NCBI RefSeq assembly: GCF_031877795.1
Contig: NC_133932.1
Coordinates: forward strand, 19,408,180-19,472,179
Reading direction: 5' to 3'
Origin: Strix aluco
Taxonomy: Eukaryota > Chordata > Aves > Strigiformes > Strigidae
Length of the DNA: 64,000 nt
Shown here: positions 13,001 through 24,590 of the stretch, one piece after another
Layout: every line of letters starts with the position of its first letter
How positions within the stretch are numbered: position 1 is the stretch's first letter
Translations under genes and position numbers: made by a program
The notes under the pieces: model-generated
The model's input: only the letters and a program-made list of their open reading frames with translations
What the model was told of the DNA's origin: nothing
Databases searched by the model: none

Positions 13001-16000
13001 TTGCTGATGATGAAGATGGTGATGCTGACTTTGAGAACTGTGTAGCACTGCTGTTGGCCACAGGCAGGTGAGGAACAGAAGTTTCATGACCAGGACCATC
13101 TCTTCCAAAAGAGAAATGCACCTGATCAGCCAATCCACCTTGCTGACCTCTTATTGTTAGTGTTTCTGCTCTTTAGAAACAGCATAGCATACAAAGGATG
13201 CACGTGAAGCGAGGCATCACTGAAGACAGAAGACAGGGGCATCCCTGTTCTGATGTCCTCGCTGAGTTCCCCTCATATTTTGGCAAATCATAAAAATTCC
13301 CTCAGCTCTACATCCCTGCGGCATCTGCTGTCAAACCAGAAGCACCTTGCTCTTAGAAATGTAGTAGATACAGCAGTTTGTTTGGCCAGGCTGCAGTCTG
13401 ATCCATTGCTTGCACTCTTTCAGCATAGGCGCATATTTGAATTCTCCACCACCCGCTCAGTAACCTCTTCAACATATTCTGTGCAGGCAAAGTGATGTCA
13501 AACATTTAATCCCCCTTAAATCCCACACAAAACCATACAAAAATCTGCTTTAATGACAAAGGTCTCTAAATTAATCTTGCTTTCTATATATGTGCATATC
13601 TGCTCAAAATAATTTTCTGTACAGATCAAGCTCTTTCATTAACTGGCTGCATTGTATTGTCTTCCCAACCATTAACATCATTTCTGTTTCTGTGATCTGC
13701 AGTAGCAAGTATTTTGTCTGTAGATATAGAACTACTTCTGGACAGCACAGTATCATGGAACAAGTCCAAACTAAAAATTAAGTCTTGTTTCAATACTCCC
13801 TAATAACTTTTGGAAACATCAACAATCTTTTTTCTTTTCTTTTTTTCTTCTACTAAGCTCTACAGTTATCCATTTAATTTACCCTAAATTTACAAGGTAT
13901 GTGCATGTCTAAGATCCAGCATCCTTCGACCACCCCTAATTTTATTGTTATTTCATTTAACCTGCCCTGCCTGTTCAATAGCAGATTGAATTGCAAAACA
14001 TTTTATTAACAAAATGTTGCTTAAGCAATAACTTGAGCATGCCTGCTTCTCCTACAAAAGGTGATAAGATTTTTTGTGGGCCTAAAACTGGGCAATACTA
14101 GACACACCTCCTTAGCTGATGCAGTCAAATTTCTCCTTTTCAAGCCATCAGCAAGTTCAGTAATTATCAAAATCAACAGCGTATGTTTATTTTTCTTTAT
14201 CTAGAAAATCAGAGATATGAGATTGGAAGTTAGGGAAATGGAAATACCCAACTACTATCTAACAGATGTAGAAGAAATTCAGGTCTCCCAGCAGTAGACT
14301 TCTTCCTAAGTAAGACAAACAAACAGAGGAATGAAAACAAACCCAGCACTGTGTTTGCTGAGACTGTTAACACTCAAGCACATTGGGGTAATAATTCTGT
14401 GACGTGGGCATCTGCCTCCTCAGAAGTTCCCTGAGACTCCCAACTAACTTCAGTTGGGCTAAGAAATAATTCTCAGATAAAAATGATTTCCAGGAGGAGG
14501 TTACCAAAGGACAGCTAATTCCCACTGTTGGAGTTGAACAGCTGTCTGCCTGTGACTTAAAAAAAAATAAATTAAAAAATCCCTTCCCAACCACGCATAA
14601 AACTTTAACAGTGTTAGACTGAATTTGGTGGACTAGATCAAAGGCTTTCAACCCTATTACCCATCTCATTCTATATTGTTCATAGTTTAATCCTTTCCTG
14701 TTCAGCAAACATGGAAGATCATTTGTAGCCTGACTCAGGGATAGTCAGATAGTGCTTCCAGCAGGTCTGGTGTATACCCAGGGTGTAGTTTCTGGAGAAG
14801 GTAAACACAAGCTGTAGTTAATAAGACCTTTAACAGGTTCCCTTAATTTGCACTACCATTTGGGTGGAAAAGGGAAAATAAACAATAACTCTAATGAGAA
14901 TTTATTCCAGGTAGAGATAATACTTGTTCCTCAGCCAGTCTGGTTGTCTAGTTTCATCCAGCCTACATATATCAAAGTATCAACACACCTAATTAAATTA
15001 CATATAAGAAAAGATCCAAGAGCCTTTGGATCCTCCTCTTACCCCACCCAAGCACAGGGCCAACAGTAGCACCAACAGTAGCAAATCAGATAAGAAGCTA
15101 ACTACACTGCAGGCGGCATGGTAAATGTGTTACCACGTTTCTGCATGTTCAGCTATCTGCACATTCAGCAGTGTTAACCCATTTTCAACCATTTTCCTCA
15201 ACCACAGAGGAATAACAACATGCATATACTGCCTTCTCTGCTAATAGTAATCATCCACATTGTTTCCAGAGACTTTTGGGAAAGCCATATTTTAGACATT
15301 AGCATCATCCTCAGCCGAAACTGCTAGCTGTTATCCTCACCAAGCAGGAGACGCAGAATGGGGAAGGAGAGGATGTTCCAGGTGCTGAGGTTATCCCCCA
15401 AGAGGTCTGAAGGGGGCCTGAGGTTAGATCATGTCATGCTAATGCATAAATGCATTGACTTTGTGTGGTGACCTCAAGGAAGTCAAAGAGTCCATTAAAA
15501 ATAAATAAGTAAAAATTGCTTTGTGTATTTGTTTCCCAGCTGGAAAAGGGAGTGCTTAGAAACCCTGCTCCAGGGATATGGCAAAGACAAACAAGTTGGC
15601 TTTGCAGAATGACTGCCTGGCCCAGCTGCCTATGGATGTCCCTCCCTCCAGAAGGCACATCAGCCAAGAGGGGAGTCTGTAACATAGAAAGAGGCAATTA
15701 GATGTTGTTTTCATTCAGCTATCAGCACCCTGCTGTTTTATTATTCCTGGCTGTAGCAAGAACTTTACCACTAAGCTGTGGTGCTGAAAAGACTGCTCCA
15801 TGGAGGATTTCCAAAACATGCTCAGTGTTGCTTTGACTGCCCCTCACTAAAATCAGCTTTAGTCAAAAAAAAAGGGCTGGATGCACTGACATATTTCACC
15901 ACCTTTACGCCGTTGATGTCATAACATTAAATATCACCTTGAGGGGCCTTGCCTAAGCACACTGAAAATCTAAGCACTACCCCTCTGTCCTTGGCTGTGG

Positions 16001-19000
16001 CATATTTCCAGAAATTAATTGTCTAGCCCACACATGCAAAGTCGTCAGGAGGGACTCCTGCAGAGTGAAATGGTGAACACTTCCATTAATGACTGTGTAA
16101 TATCAGTGAGGGCAACTAGATGTCACCCACAGCAATAGGGTTTCTTCATACTAGGATTGTTTTCATTTCCTCTGGGTAAGAGAGCATTACACAGAGCAGA
16201 TTATAATATCATTATAAATTACCATTAAGAAAACAGGTTAATGTCCTATGCATTTGTCAGTAATAAATTCTAAAGAGATCCATCTTTGCAGAAGAATAAA
16301 GACAGTATAATACACTTTGCTTGTAATGGGTGAGTCGATGATAGGTCCTTGTGTTTGAACACAGAATATTGTCTCTGCTATCATTAAAATATTTATTTAA
16401 AATTATCCCTTCTCTGTAGCCCATGAAAAGTTTGTAATGCTTATCTTTCAAGGACAAAACCCAGTGCATAGTAACACTGAGTAAGCTCAATGGAACAGTT
16501 TACAAACAACAAAGCAAACGAAAGAGCAAAGGTAAATACATCACTTAGTATCAAAAAACCGAGATGTCTTCTTTTAGTGAGCAAAATAAAACATAGTTTC
16601 AGGTAATTACAATCTGGAACTACAGACCCCTCTCCACCACAGATCAGAAAGCAAAGCAAATTGACAACAGCTATTACAAAAACACGAACAGAAAAATGCC
16701 AGGGATGAAGAGATGCTTCAGAGGTTGGAATTTTGCAGGAAATCTTAGTGCATCTAAAGGCCATTTTAAACACATGGAGCTGAAACACCATAGCACACTA
16801 GCACTTAACAACCTGTAAATTAGCTGCAGTGAGATGAGATGCAATGTGGAACGGGAGCAGGAGCGTAGGTTTACCTGGCATGTATTTTTTTATTCTTCTA
16901 ATCAGAGAATGAAACACAAGGAAAAAAACATTCCTAAGAATCTCCTAAGAGGCACTAGTTTCTGGTAAACAACCAGGAAATCACAGAAAGCAGATTAACC
17001 AGAGCAGTGACTGTGAGAGTGTGAATGCAATACTGCAGCACAAGAATAGGCAGCATTTTGCTTTTCTATGGTAACAGACTCAGTGCATGGCACTTACCAT
17101 TTATATCGTGGGGACTTGCAAAAATACTAGTCAGAATTAAGGTCACTTTGTCCTGCTTATATTAACACAAACGATGAACCAAGTTTCCAGAATAAGGTAT
17201 CCGTTCACATTTCCTAACAAGATGAAGTGAGAGGAAAGCAGAGATTGAGCATTATGATTCCAGTTTGCAGGTCTCAGAACAGGTAAGTGCTTTACTTAAC
17301 ACTCGCAGTGGGACCCAGCTCTTACAGTCCTGCTCTTTATCACTGTCCCAAATAGTTTGGGGTAACAAACTGGGCACATAAGGACTGCAAAGTACTAAAA
17401 GAGAAAAGAATTCAAAAGCCAGCAAAAAACACAGCTCAGCTCAAAATCTATGCAAGATTTTTGCATGGTGTTTACTGAGATGGACTCTCACCCCGGGGTT
17501 TTACAACCAGCTTAAAGAGAACTATCAGGCTACTGCTGAAACACTGTCCTCCCCTCCATCCCTGCAGTGCACTAGTACTGGCTACCCTTGCTTCGCCATC
17601 AGCAACTTGTTCAGCCAGTTGTTAAAGGAATGGGCAGCAGTGTGGGAGGGAAGACCTGCCCCCTCCCTGTGGTGGCACACGGCTAGACTGGCTTATGCCA
17701 ACTTTGGAACTGTACCCTGAATTTCTGCTAGGCAATATGAAAAACTGGCAATAATATTGAAGTAAGCACATAATATTTTCCAATGAGTGTTTACTACTTC
17801 TGTAAAAAGAAAATCCTGATTGTTTTCCTTTTCCCTTATATGGGATGTAAAATTTTTGCAGTCTGAGTACAAATTTCCTGTGAAATTATGGTTCTGCACT
17901 CATTGTTTCTTATATTTTCTTAACATCTCATTGTCTGTGGGATTCTCATATCATCAAAGGACACATTCCTGACACCAGACAAAGCCTACTGCGAAGGAAA
18001 ACAAACATCTATAGATGCACAGTCACCAGCTACAGTCTGCACATACATATCGCCTGGATCCAGGCTGAGCCCAGGAGCTTGGTCTTGGTTCTGATGCCCG
18101 GTGAAGTCTGGCTCACCTCACCTGTAGGTTTGCAGCTTTCAAGAGCAGCAGCGGGCAGCCTGGAGAGTTGGCACTAAAATGGCATAAGACTGGAGACTAA
18201 ATTCCGCTCCTGAAGTTTGTCCAGTTTCTTATTGTCTTCATCCATTGCCTATTCATCCAAAGGAATATTTTAAAACTGTAGTGAGGGATCCTGACAAGAC
18301 CATAATCCACCTGAGGAAGGCGTATTTCCCCATATAAAACAGCCTCTGAATAACAGACTTGAACAGATGACCCTGTTGGGCACAGGGATCTTTTTTGCTT
18401 TTCCTCCAGTTTAAAAAACTCAGGCTTCTGTTTGCTCTAGAGCTGGGGTGGCTGCACACTTTTGTACAATCAGATATTTTGTTTGAAAAAGTGACACAAA
18501 CAATAAAGAAAAAACACACACTTCCCTGATTCTTTGCATTCATTATTTCCAGAGCCCCTAAATCGGGGATTCTTTCCTTTTCATCTTTCTGCCCTGGACT
18601 GAACAATCACTGAATTAATTTCATCCCTAAATCCCTTTACTTAGTTTCTACACCAGCAATTCTGAAAGTAAAATAATCAGTTTTACTGCCTCTAGTTAAA
18701 GAACGATCTGCTTCTTGAGGGTGATCTCTGGAAAAACAAGCAGCCATATTCTTCCTAGATTTAGACTTCTCATAAAGTCAATGGCAGAAAATGGCCTTTC
18801 TGCCATCTCATGTTGATCACAGGCATGGGATACAGCTACCCTGCTCCTGCATTTATGTCCATCTCCTCCCAGAAGGAGTTTCTAGAATTTGCTTCTCTGT
18901 GTCTGCAGGATATATTTCTTTAAAAATCTTTTAGCGTCTTTCACAATCGAGGGAAGATCAAGGGGATGACCCATAAGCCTGAGCAATTCACAGAAAACTA

Positions 19001-21300
19001 TCCTCAGAAGTAAGCTAGTTTGCCATATGTATGCCTGAACACTGGGCTTCAGTAGAAAAGCAATATACACTGCATCAGATTTTTTTTCCCTTTCTTCCTT
19101 GGCAGTGAGGCAAATACCACTGTCTCACAGCAGTGCTTACCAGTCAGATCCTAACTGCTATCTGAAGTTCTTTTGGCTTGTTTCCTTCCACAGACTGAAG
19201 CAAAACAATTCAGCAACTGTGTTTACTCTTTTCTTGCTGCCACACTGATGTTTATTAAACATTTTCTACAAAGGGGATATCAGAACATGCCCAGGAGTCA
19301 ACAATATCTCCAATGGGAACTAATTTATGAAATGTATTGCATCTCTACAAAATTCCTCTTCTGTCACCAGTGAACATGAGGAGAAAAAAATTGTTGAATA
19401 GTGGAAAAAAATATGCCTTTCAGCTTTGGCACTGCAAACTTTTTTCATCTTACAGTCAAAACAGAGACAGATTTATTGATTAAAGTCTGATCTCTATTGG
19501 TCATAAAACAGCTTCAGAAGCCATCAGGCACAATTCAGTGTGGCTGTTTTTCAGGATTTTCTTTCCCGTTGATAACTTCAGAGAAACATATGTTAACATC
19601 ACAAAGCAGGTTCTCATTTCAAACTGGGAAGCCAATTTTAACTACCTGAACTGTACTCTTAAGTAAATATATATTTAAGTCTTATATACAAAAGACCTAG
19701 TAGGGGGTACCCATATTTGGGTCTTCTAAGATTTTACAACCTCTGTTTTCCTAGTGGCTGCCAGAAGAATGTATTTCTAAATCAATAAACTTTTGAACAA
19801 TTCACATTTCCTGTCAATGAATGAGAAAATGGTATTTTTTTCTATGTATTTGGATACCTTGCGAGGTAGAAAGGGCAAAGGACTGAGACAGACACATAAA
19901 GAAACAGAGGGAATAAGCAACATTTGAAGTGAAGCAACTGTCAAAAATAAATAAATTCATGTTGATGTGTTGCAGAAACAAGTTCCAAGGGGAAGCATCT
20001 AAGTGTACAACAAGAATATTTCCCTGGAGAATTTACAGGTAATGCTACTGTTGAGTTTCTTCCATTTCTCTTCACACACTCTTTTGACACTTGGGTATTA
20101 ACAAAATCTTGAAGGAGAGAAAAGCTAAGTGATGGACAGCAGCAGCGAAGGTTGGTTTGAAATTTGCTCGATGTGTGAAAATGTTCCCAGTAGGAACTGT
20201 TCCCTCCCATAATTTCAACAAAAATTCCTTGAATCAAGGCAGACATAACCAGGGTGGAAGTGGGAAGAGAAAAAGGCTTTTTCCGTCTGCTGAAAACCTC
20301 CATGTGCTGGCAAGTCACTCCCCCAGCCACCAGAGCCTCAAGCGAGGCTGTCCCACAAGATGACAAATACGGTGATACTGCTGATCCCACTCTTCATGGG
20401 TAGAGTCCACCCTGCCTGGCCAAGTGTCTCACGGTGTCTATTGAAAGATACGGTGATGCAGGCATTCAGCAGGTCTGTTACCTTTCTGTGACTGACAGGT
20501 GAGGCCAACAGCAGTGCACATTAAATCAAATCAGTTTTCTGTGATGTTGCCCAAGCTCTAGCTTTCCTGTTCATTATTTCCCTGTTAACATGATGCCATA
20601 CAAATGTTTGGGCTGTGAGCTACAATACAGGTATCCTGGCTATGCCATGTCCCATTTGTAAAAGTTACGTAAAGTACAGCTGAGATCACAAACAAAATGG
20701 AGCACCTTCACTGCAAGGGCACCCCTGCTGTGATGCTTCAAAGCAGAAATGTTCATCTGGTAATTGCCTTTAAGTGCAGAAGAAGCTATGGTGAATACCA
20801 GAATGTGTGTACATGGTTTCCCTGTGAGCATCGAGTGTCTGCCTTGTCACAAAAGGAGAGACAGACCACGGAAAGAACGGGGCATCAGCTTTTCAAAGCC
20901 ACGACAGACACAAAGGTGTATCTCTTCAGAGCTGTATAAGGATGTCCCAAGATCGGTGGAAGTTTCTACAGGCTGTCAGTGCACGGATGATTATTTACAT
21001 GTAATATTATGACAGATACACACAAGGATGGACATCAGGATAAACAGTACAGTCACTCACAAACACGTACCTATAAAATGCGGAAAAGGTATCAGCACAG
21101 GCACAGAGACAGAGGCAATGACAGAGGCAGACACAAAAGCATGCAGAGAAATCTGCAGCGACAGGTAGCTCCCTCTTCCAGCTCTGCCTCCTCGCCACTG
21201 GATGCTGATGTGGGACCCCAGATAGATGAACTCTCCCTTTCTCCCCCTTTTATTTCTGAGAGGGGAAAACCTGGGTTGGTCACTATTTTGCAAATACTTT
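10063..21300. other. Long region without recognisable genes
   Basis: No exon, RNA gene or intact mobile element could be supported. Open frames of 60-150 codons occur on both strands, the longest near 19941-20390 on the minus strand. None resembles a known protein or carries credible splice sites. A short TG-rich stretch lies near 12726. An imperfect ACAGAGGCA-type purine patch lies at about 21090-21140, just before the CpG island. Confidence 0.5.
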
Positions 21301-21343
21301 CCTCATTCTGGAAACATCTTGGCAAAACCCCGAGTATCTTCCA

Positions 21344-21365
21344 CCCCCCCCCCCCCCCCCCCCCC
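21344..21365. repeat. Poly-C homopolymer, 22 bases
   Basis: A run of 22 C is followed by ACCCC, immediately upstream of the CpG island in the plus orientation. The minus strand is G-rich and quadruplex-prone. The run breaks any meaningful coding potential here: frames through it read as artificial poly-proline or poly-glycine. Confidence 0.9.
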
Positions 21366-21552
21366 ACCCCGAAGTGTCCTCAGGCAGCGCTTTCTCTTTC
21401 GAGGCCACAAGGTAACGGGTCGCAGAACACCGCATCCCGCCGCGGCCGTGCCACGAGAGGCGCACGGTGCCCGCCAGAAGCGGGGCGGGTGTAAGGCCGG
21501 CACACAGCCGACGGTTGGGAAGTCACGGTCGCTCCCGCCGAACGGCCGCAAG

Positions 21553-21632
21553 ATGGCAGCGCCAGCCGCGCCCGCCGCGCCCGCTCCTCCTCCTCCGCGC
21601 CCAGCGACCGCCGCGGGCCCGCCCCGCCACAG
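21553..21632 (+). CDS. Possible first coding exon, unknown gene
   Basis: From the ATG within the YY1/TISU-like motif at 21551-21561, 26 codons plus two bases run to a consensus splice donor (CCACAG, then GTGCGG) at 21632/21633. The peptide is alanine- and proline-rich (starts MAAPAAPAAPAPPPP), as is common for GC-rich first exons. The next exon would have to begin with one base completing the codon. I could not identify it in the 30 kb downstream, nor can I name the gene. The alternatives are a non-coding first exon, or transcription in the opposite direction. The frame is also open upstream, but through the poly-C run, which is not credible as protein. Confidence 0.25.
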
Positions 21633-21716
21633 GTGCGGGACCCCGGCGCCCCGGGAGGTCCCGACCCCAAGGGCAACGGCTGCGGGCGGCTCCGGGGCTC
21701 CGCTGGGGAAAGTTGT

Positions 21717-21744
21717 GGGGGGCGAGAAGGGCTGGGGAGGGGGG
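21717..21744 (+). repeat. G-quadruplex motif in the CpG island
   Basis: Four G runs (6, 3, 4 and 6 bases) are separated by loops of 6, 2 and 1 bases, which satisfies the usual G3+N1-7 quadruplex rule. It lies about 160 bases downstream of the putative start codon and would be in the first intron if the plus-strand model is right. A second G-rich cluster lies at 21798-21812. Confidence 0.7.
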
Positions 21745-22117
21745 AAGGAGAGAAAATGGCCTCCGCTGGTGTCAGGCGGGGCAGAGGGAGAGCCTGCGGG
21801 CGGGGGAGGGGGCTCGTCAGCAGGCCCGAGGGAGAGGGTCCTCAGCCGTGTGAACGCCTTTCAGAAAGTGTAAACTGATGAGAAGAGAAGGGAACAGCAG
21901 CAGGGGAAGAAGAAAAGTGATAGTGAGGCTCGTCAGCTGTCCTAGTTTGGCCAAGAGGAGCCCAGTTTACAAGTCCCTGTTCAGCAGTGTGGTTTTCTTA
22001 AGCAGGCTTTTGCTGCAGGTTGTCCAGAGCAACTTCCCTGACAATCCTTACAGAGACTGATTTCTGACTACTGAGCACAAGAATAAAATAGGCTCTGGTG
22101 ACTATAATCTTAATTCC

Positions 22118-22588
22118 TTCACGGAATCACAGAATCATCGAGGTTGGAAAAGACCTTGAAGATCATCCAGGCCAACCATTAACCTAACACTGACAGTTCC
22201 CAACTACACCAGATCCCTCAGCGCTATGTCGACCCAACTCTTAAACACCTCCAGGGATGGGGACTCCACCACCTCCCTGGGCAGCCCATTCCAACGCCTA
22301 ACAACCCGTTCTGTAAAGAAATGCTTCCTATTATCCAGTCTAAACCCTCCCCGGCGCAACTTGAGGCCATTACCTCCTGTCCTATCGCTTATTACTTGGT
22401 TAAAGAGGCTCATCCCCAGCTCTCTGCACCCTCCTTTCAGGTAGCTGTAGAGGGTGATGAAGTCTCCCCTCAGCCTCCTCTTCTCCAGACTAAACCCCCC
22501 CAGTTCCCTCAGCCACTCCTCGTATGACATGTGCTCCAGACCCTGCACCAGCTTCGTTGCCCTTCTTTGGACACGCTCGAGTAATTCA
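22118..22588 (-). mobile_element. CR1 LINE 3' segment, 5'-truncated
   Basis: On the minus strand this holds the last part of ORF2 followed by the CR1 3' UTR and tail (GATTCTGTGATTC). The 5' truncation is at 22588. The ORF2 C-terminus is open from an adventitious ATG just outside the element (22594-22596) to the natural stop at 22204. It reads [18 protein letters not shown] and ends ALRDLV. It aligns residue by residue with the copy at 47.8 kb, with only scattered differences, so the two belong to the same or closely related CR1 subfamilies. No catalytic domain remains. Confidence 0.95.
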
Positions 22589-24231
22589 GTAGTCATTGGT
22601 ATATTATAAGGTACAAGAGACCATTAGAAATAATTTAAAGTTGAAATAAAGGTAGCAGCTTCATAAAGTATGAGAAAAAGCGGTAGGTGGACAGAGGCTT
22701 TAGCCAGACTGATCAGAAATAACACTAAAAAAGGTGAAGACATTCATTAGTAAGAAATGAGCACACCTCTCCACAAACAATTTAGTATTGGTAATTACCT
22801 AATCACGTTATGCAGATTAAGAATATTTTAGTTAGTGATACTACACATGAGGAGTCTGCTCAGAAATGGTGTTCCTGTCTACAGACACCCAGTCGAAAGC
22901 ATCCGCATCCCTAACAGCCTGCAGCAGGGAGCTTCACAGCCTCATTACCCAGCCCAGGGCTAAATACCTCCTTGTACTTGTCTTGAACGTGCAACTGCCA
23001 CCACCTTTTACTGTCATTCTTTATAAATTGTTTTGTTCTTTATTTACTTGTGATTACTTGTGTTGGAGATCTTAAGTAAAATATTTTAATCTATTTACCG
23101 CAAGAGGTCCCAATTTCTCTGAATCCTTGTAATTCACGTTGCGTGTAGGGGCACACAGGCCCTAGCCCAGATGCTGGTTTGTGCCATCAGGCTCAAACAC
23201 ATCCTCTGTTGTATAACCTGACCCAGATGGAGTGTCCTCCTATCATATGGACCCTGCCAGATTACTTAAGGTGACGCACCATCTGCACTGACATCTGTGA
23301 CCTGATGCAGGTGGCATCACTCTAGCACATGTTAAGAAGGAAAGAGGCTACTTACAGCCCACATCCTTTTTTCACTTTTAATCTCATCACCCTAGCACAA
23401 GGTGTTCCTAGAGCAATGGTCTTCATCTGTCACCAATATTAGCAGGAGTGTCAATATATATATGGTGGAAACGAACACCACAGATTGGCTGATGTGGAAA
23501 TAATCTGGGGGCCAATGTAGTAGGCATTTTGCCACCAAACTTCAAAAGTTGTCGAGTGCAAAAATTCAGGATGGCTTGAAGACTTGAAGATAAATGATTT
23601 TAAATAGCAGATATGAGATACTGTTTTGCTTGCCTTCTACTTTGTTAGTCTTGAGTGGTCACATTTAAAAGCTTTTCCAATAACAAGAGTAAACAAAGTT
23701 TTGTTTTACAGGGAGTGTGGGTCTGCCAAGTATTACGTTACAGCCTGTTCTAGATCCACAGTGTTCAGGAAAATGCCATAGAAAGGAAGGTGATAAACTT
23801 GCTAGGTACAGCTGTGGGGTCAGTCCATAGCATGTGGACTTGGAGAATATGAAGAGGAAGAAAAAAATTTTGTGCTTGGGAACTGCAGAGATACTCCAGC
23901 ACCCTGAGATGGCAGGAATATGATTAATACTGTGTGGATGGGGAAATGTACGTGCAAACTCTGACCGAGACATTTCCAGAAGTATGAGCTAACTGAGACT
24001 TGACCTTGACTCCTAGTCAAAAATTAGTTTAATTTTTAAGAGCACTAGATTTATGCTTCTTTCAGAATAAACACTGAGTTGATTAAAACCTGTAGCAAAG
24101 CGTTGGGTTTCACAGGCTCAGGGACTTGACATCTAAGACTCGCTACAGAATCCTCTCCAATATTTCTGAAGTGGATTTTCTTTCTGTAACAAAGGAGCTT
24201 CACTCAGCACATGGAGGGCAACGTGCAGCTG
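22589..24231. other. No recognisable gene
   Basis: No supportable feature was found. A patch at about 22890-23010 has the feel of an old degraded repeat, but I could not place it in a family. Confidence 0.45.
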
Positions 24232-24590
24232 TTATCAATGCACACCATTGTGTAACTCACTTGGGTTTGGTCACTCCCAATAAGTGTGACCCTCCTGCAG
24301 CAGCACGTATCGCTCAGTCCCGGTGCAGGCAGACTCTCGAACACGCCCATGTTTCCAGAGTTACAATCGGCAGCCTCAACCAACACCCCACAGCTCCCAG
24401 CCCCATCAGCTTCTCACAAACTCACCACATCTATGTGCACTGATGGATTATTGGGTATGTGGGTGCCTCCTGCCAATGGCAGTAGTGAGGGATTTTATTC
24501 ATAACTGTTTTTTAAAAATCACACTGAAAATACATGTGATAGCATCCCTATTTGCATCATGTGAGTCTCATCCCACTGCATCATGTGAGA
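24232..24590 (+). repeat. Unclassified dispersed repeat, copy A
   Basis: This is clearly related to the reverse complement of 44190-44500. Shared blocks in the same order include AGACTCTC-AACAC, CTCCCAGCCC, CTCACAA, GGGTATGTGGGTG and an ACTGAAAAT-CATG-GAT-GC segment. Between the last two, this copy has an extra run of about 17 bases. Divergence with small indels points to an old repeat. It shows no CR1 or LTR hallmarks that I recognise. Ends are approximate. It could be a SINE, a DNA-transposon remnant or a non-coding paralogous element. Confidence 0.7.

Larger units (their letters stand above)
21395..21860. promoter_or_regulatory. CpG-island promoter
   Basis: This is a short block with very high GC content and dense CpG in an otherwise AT-rich, CpG-depleted window. 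It contains a GC box GGGGCGGG at 21482-21489, an inverted GC box (CCCGCCCCGCC) at 21618-21628, and AAGATGGCAGC at 21551-21561, resembling the YY1/TISU element found at transcription starts of housekeeping genes. A G-rich quadruplex motif follows at 21717-21744. Such islands in vertebrates nearly always mark promoters. Direction is uncertain; the ATG context and splice donor favour plus, but bidirectional activity is possible. Confidence 0.8.

Noticed and set aside
19941..20390. 149-codon minus-strand open frame
   Set aside because: No recognised similarity, no promoter or splice signals, and another frame is open on the opposite strand. Expected by chance in DNA of this length.
21226..21873. 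215-codon frame across the CpG island
   Set aside because: It runs through the 22-base poly-C tract and beyond a good splice donor at 21632. Long frames in all phases here reflect GC-rich DNA lacking stop codons. Only the short first-exon segment was kept, at low confidence.
22118..22596. 130-codon frame as a host gene starting at an ATG
   Set aside because: The ATG lies just outside the CR1 truncation point. The rest is CR1 ORF2, so it is not a host gene.
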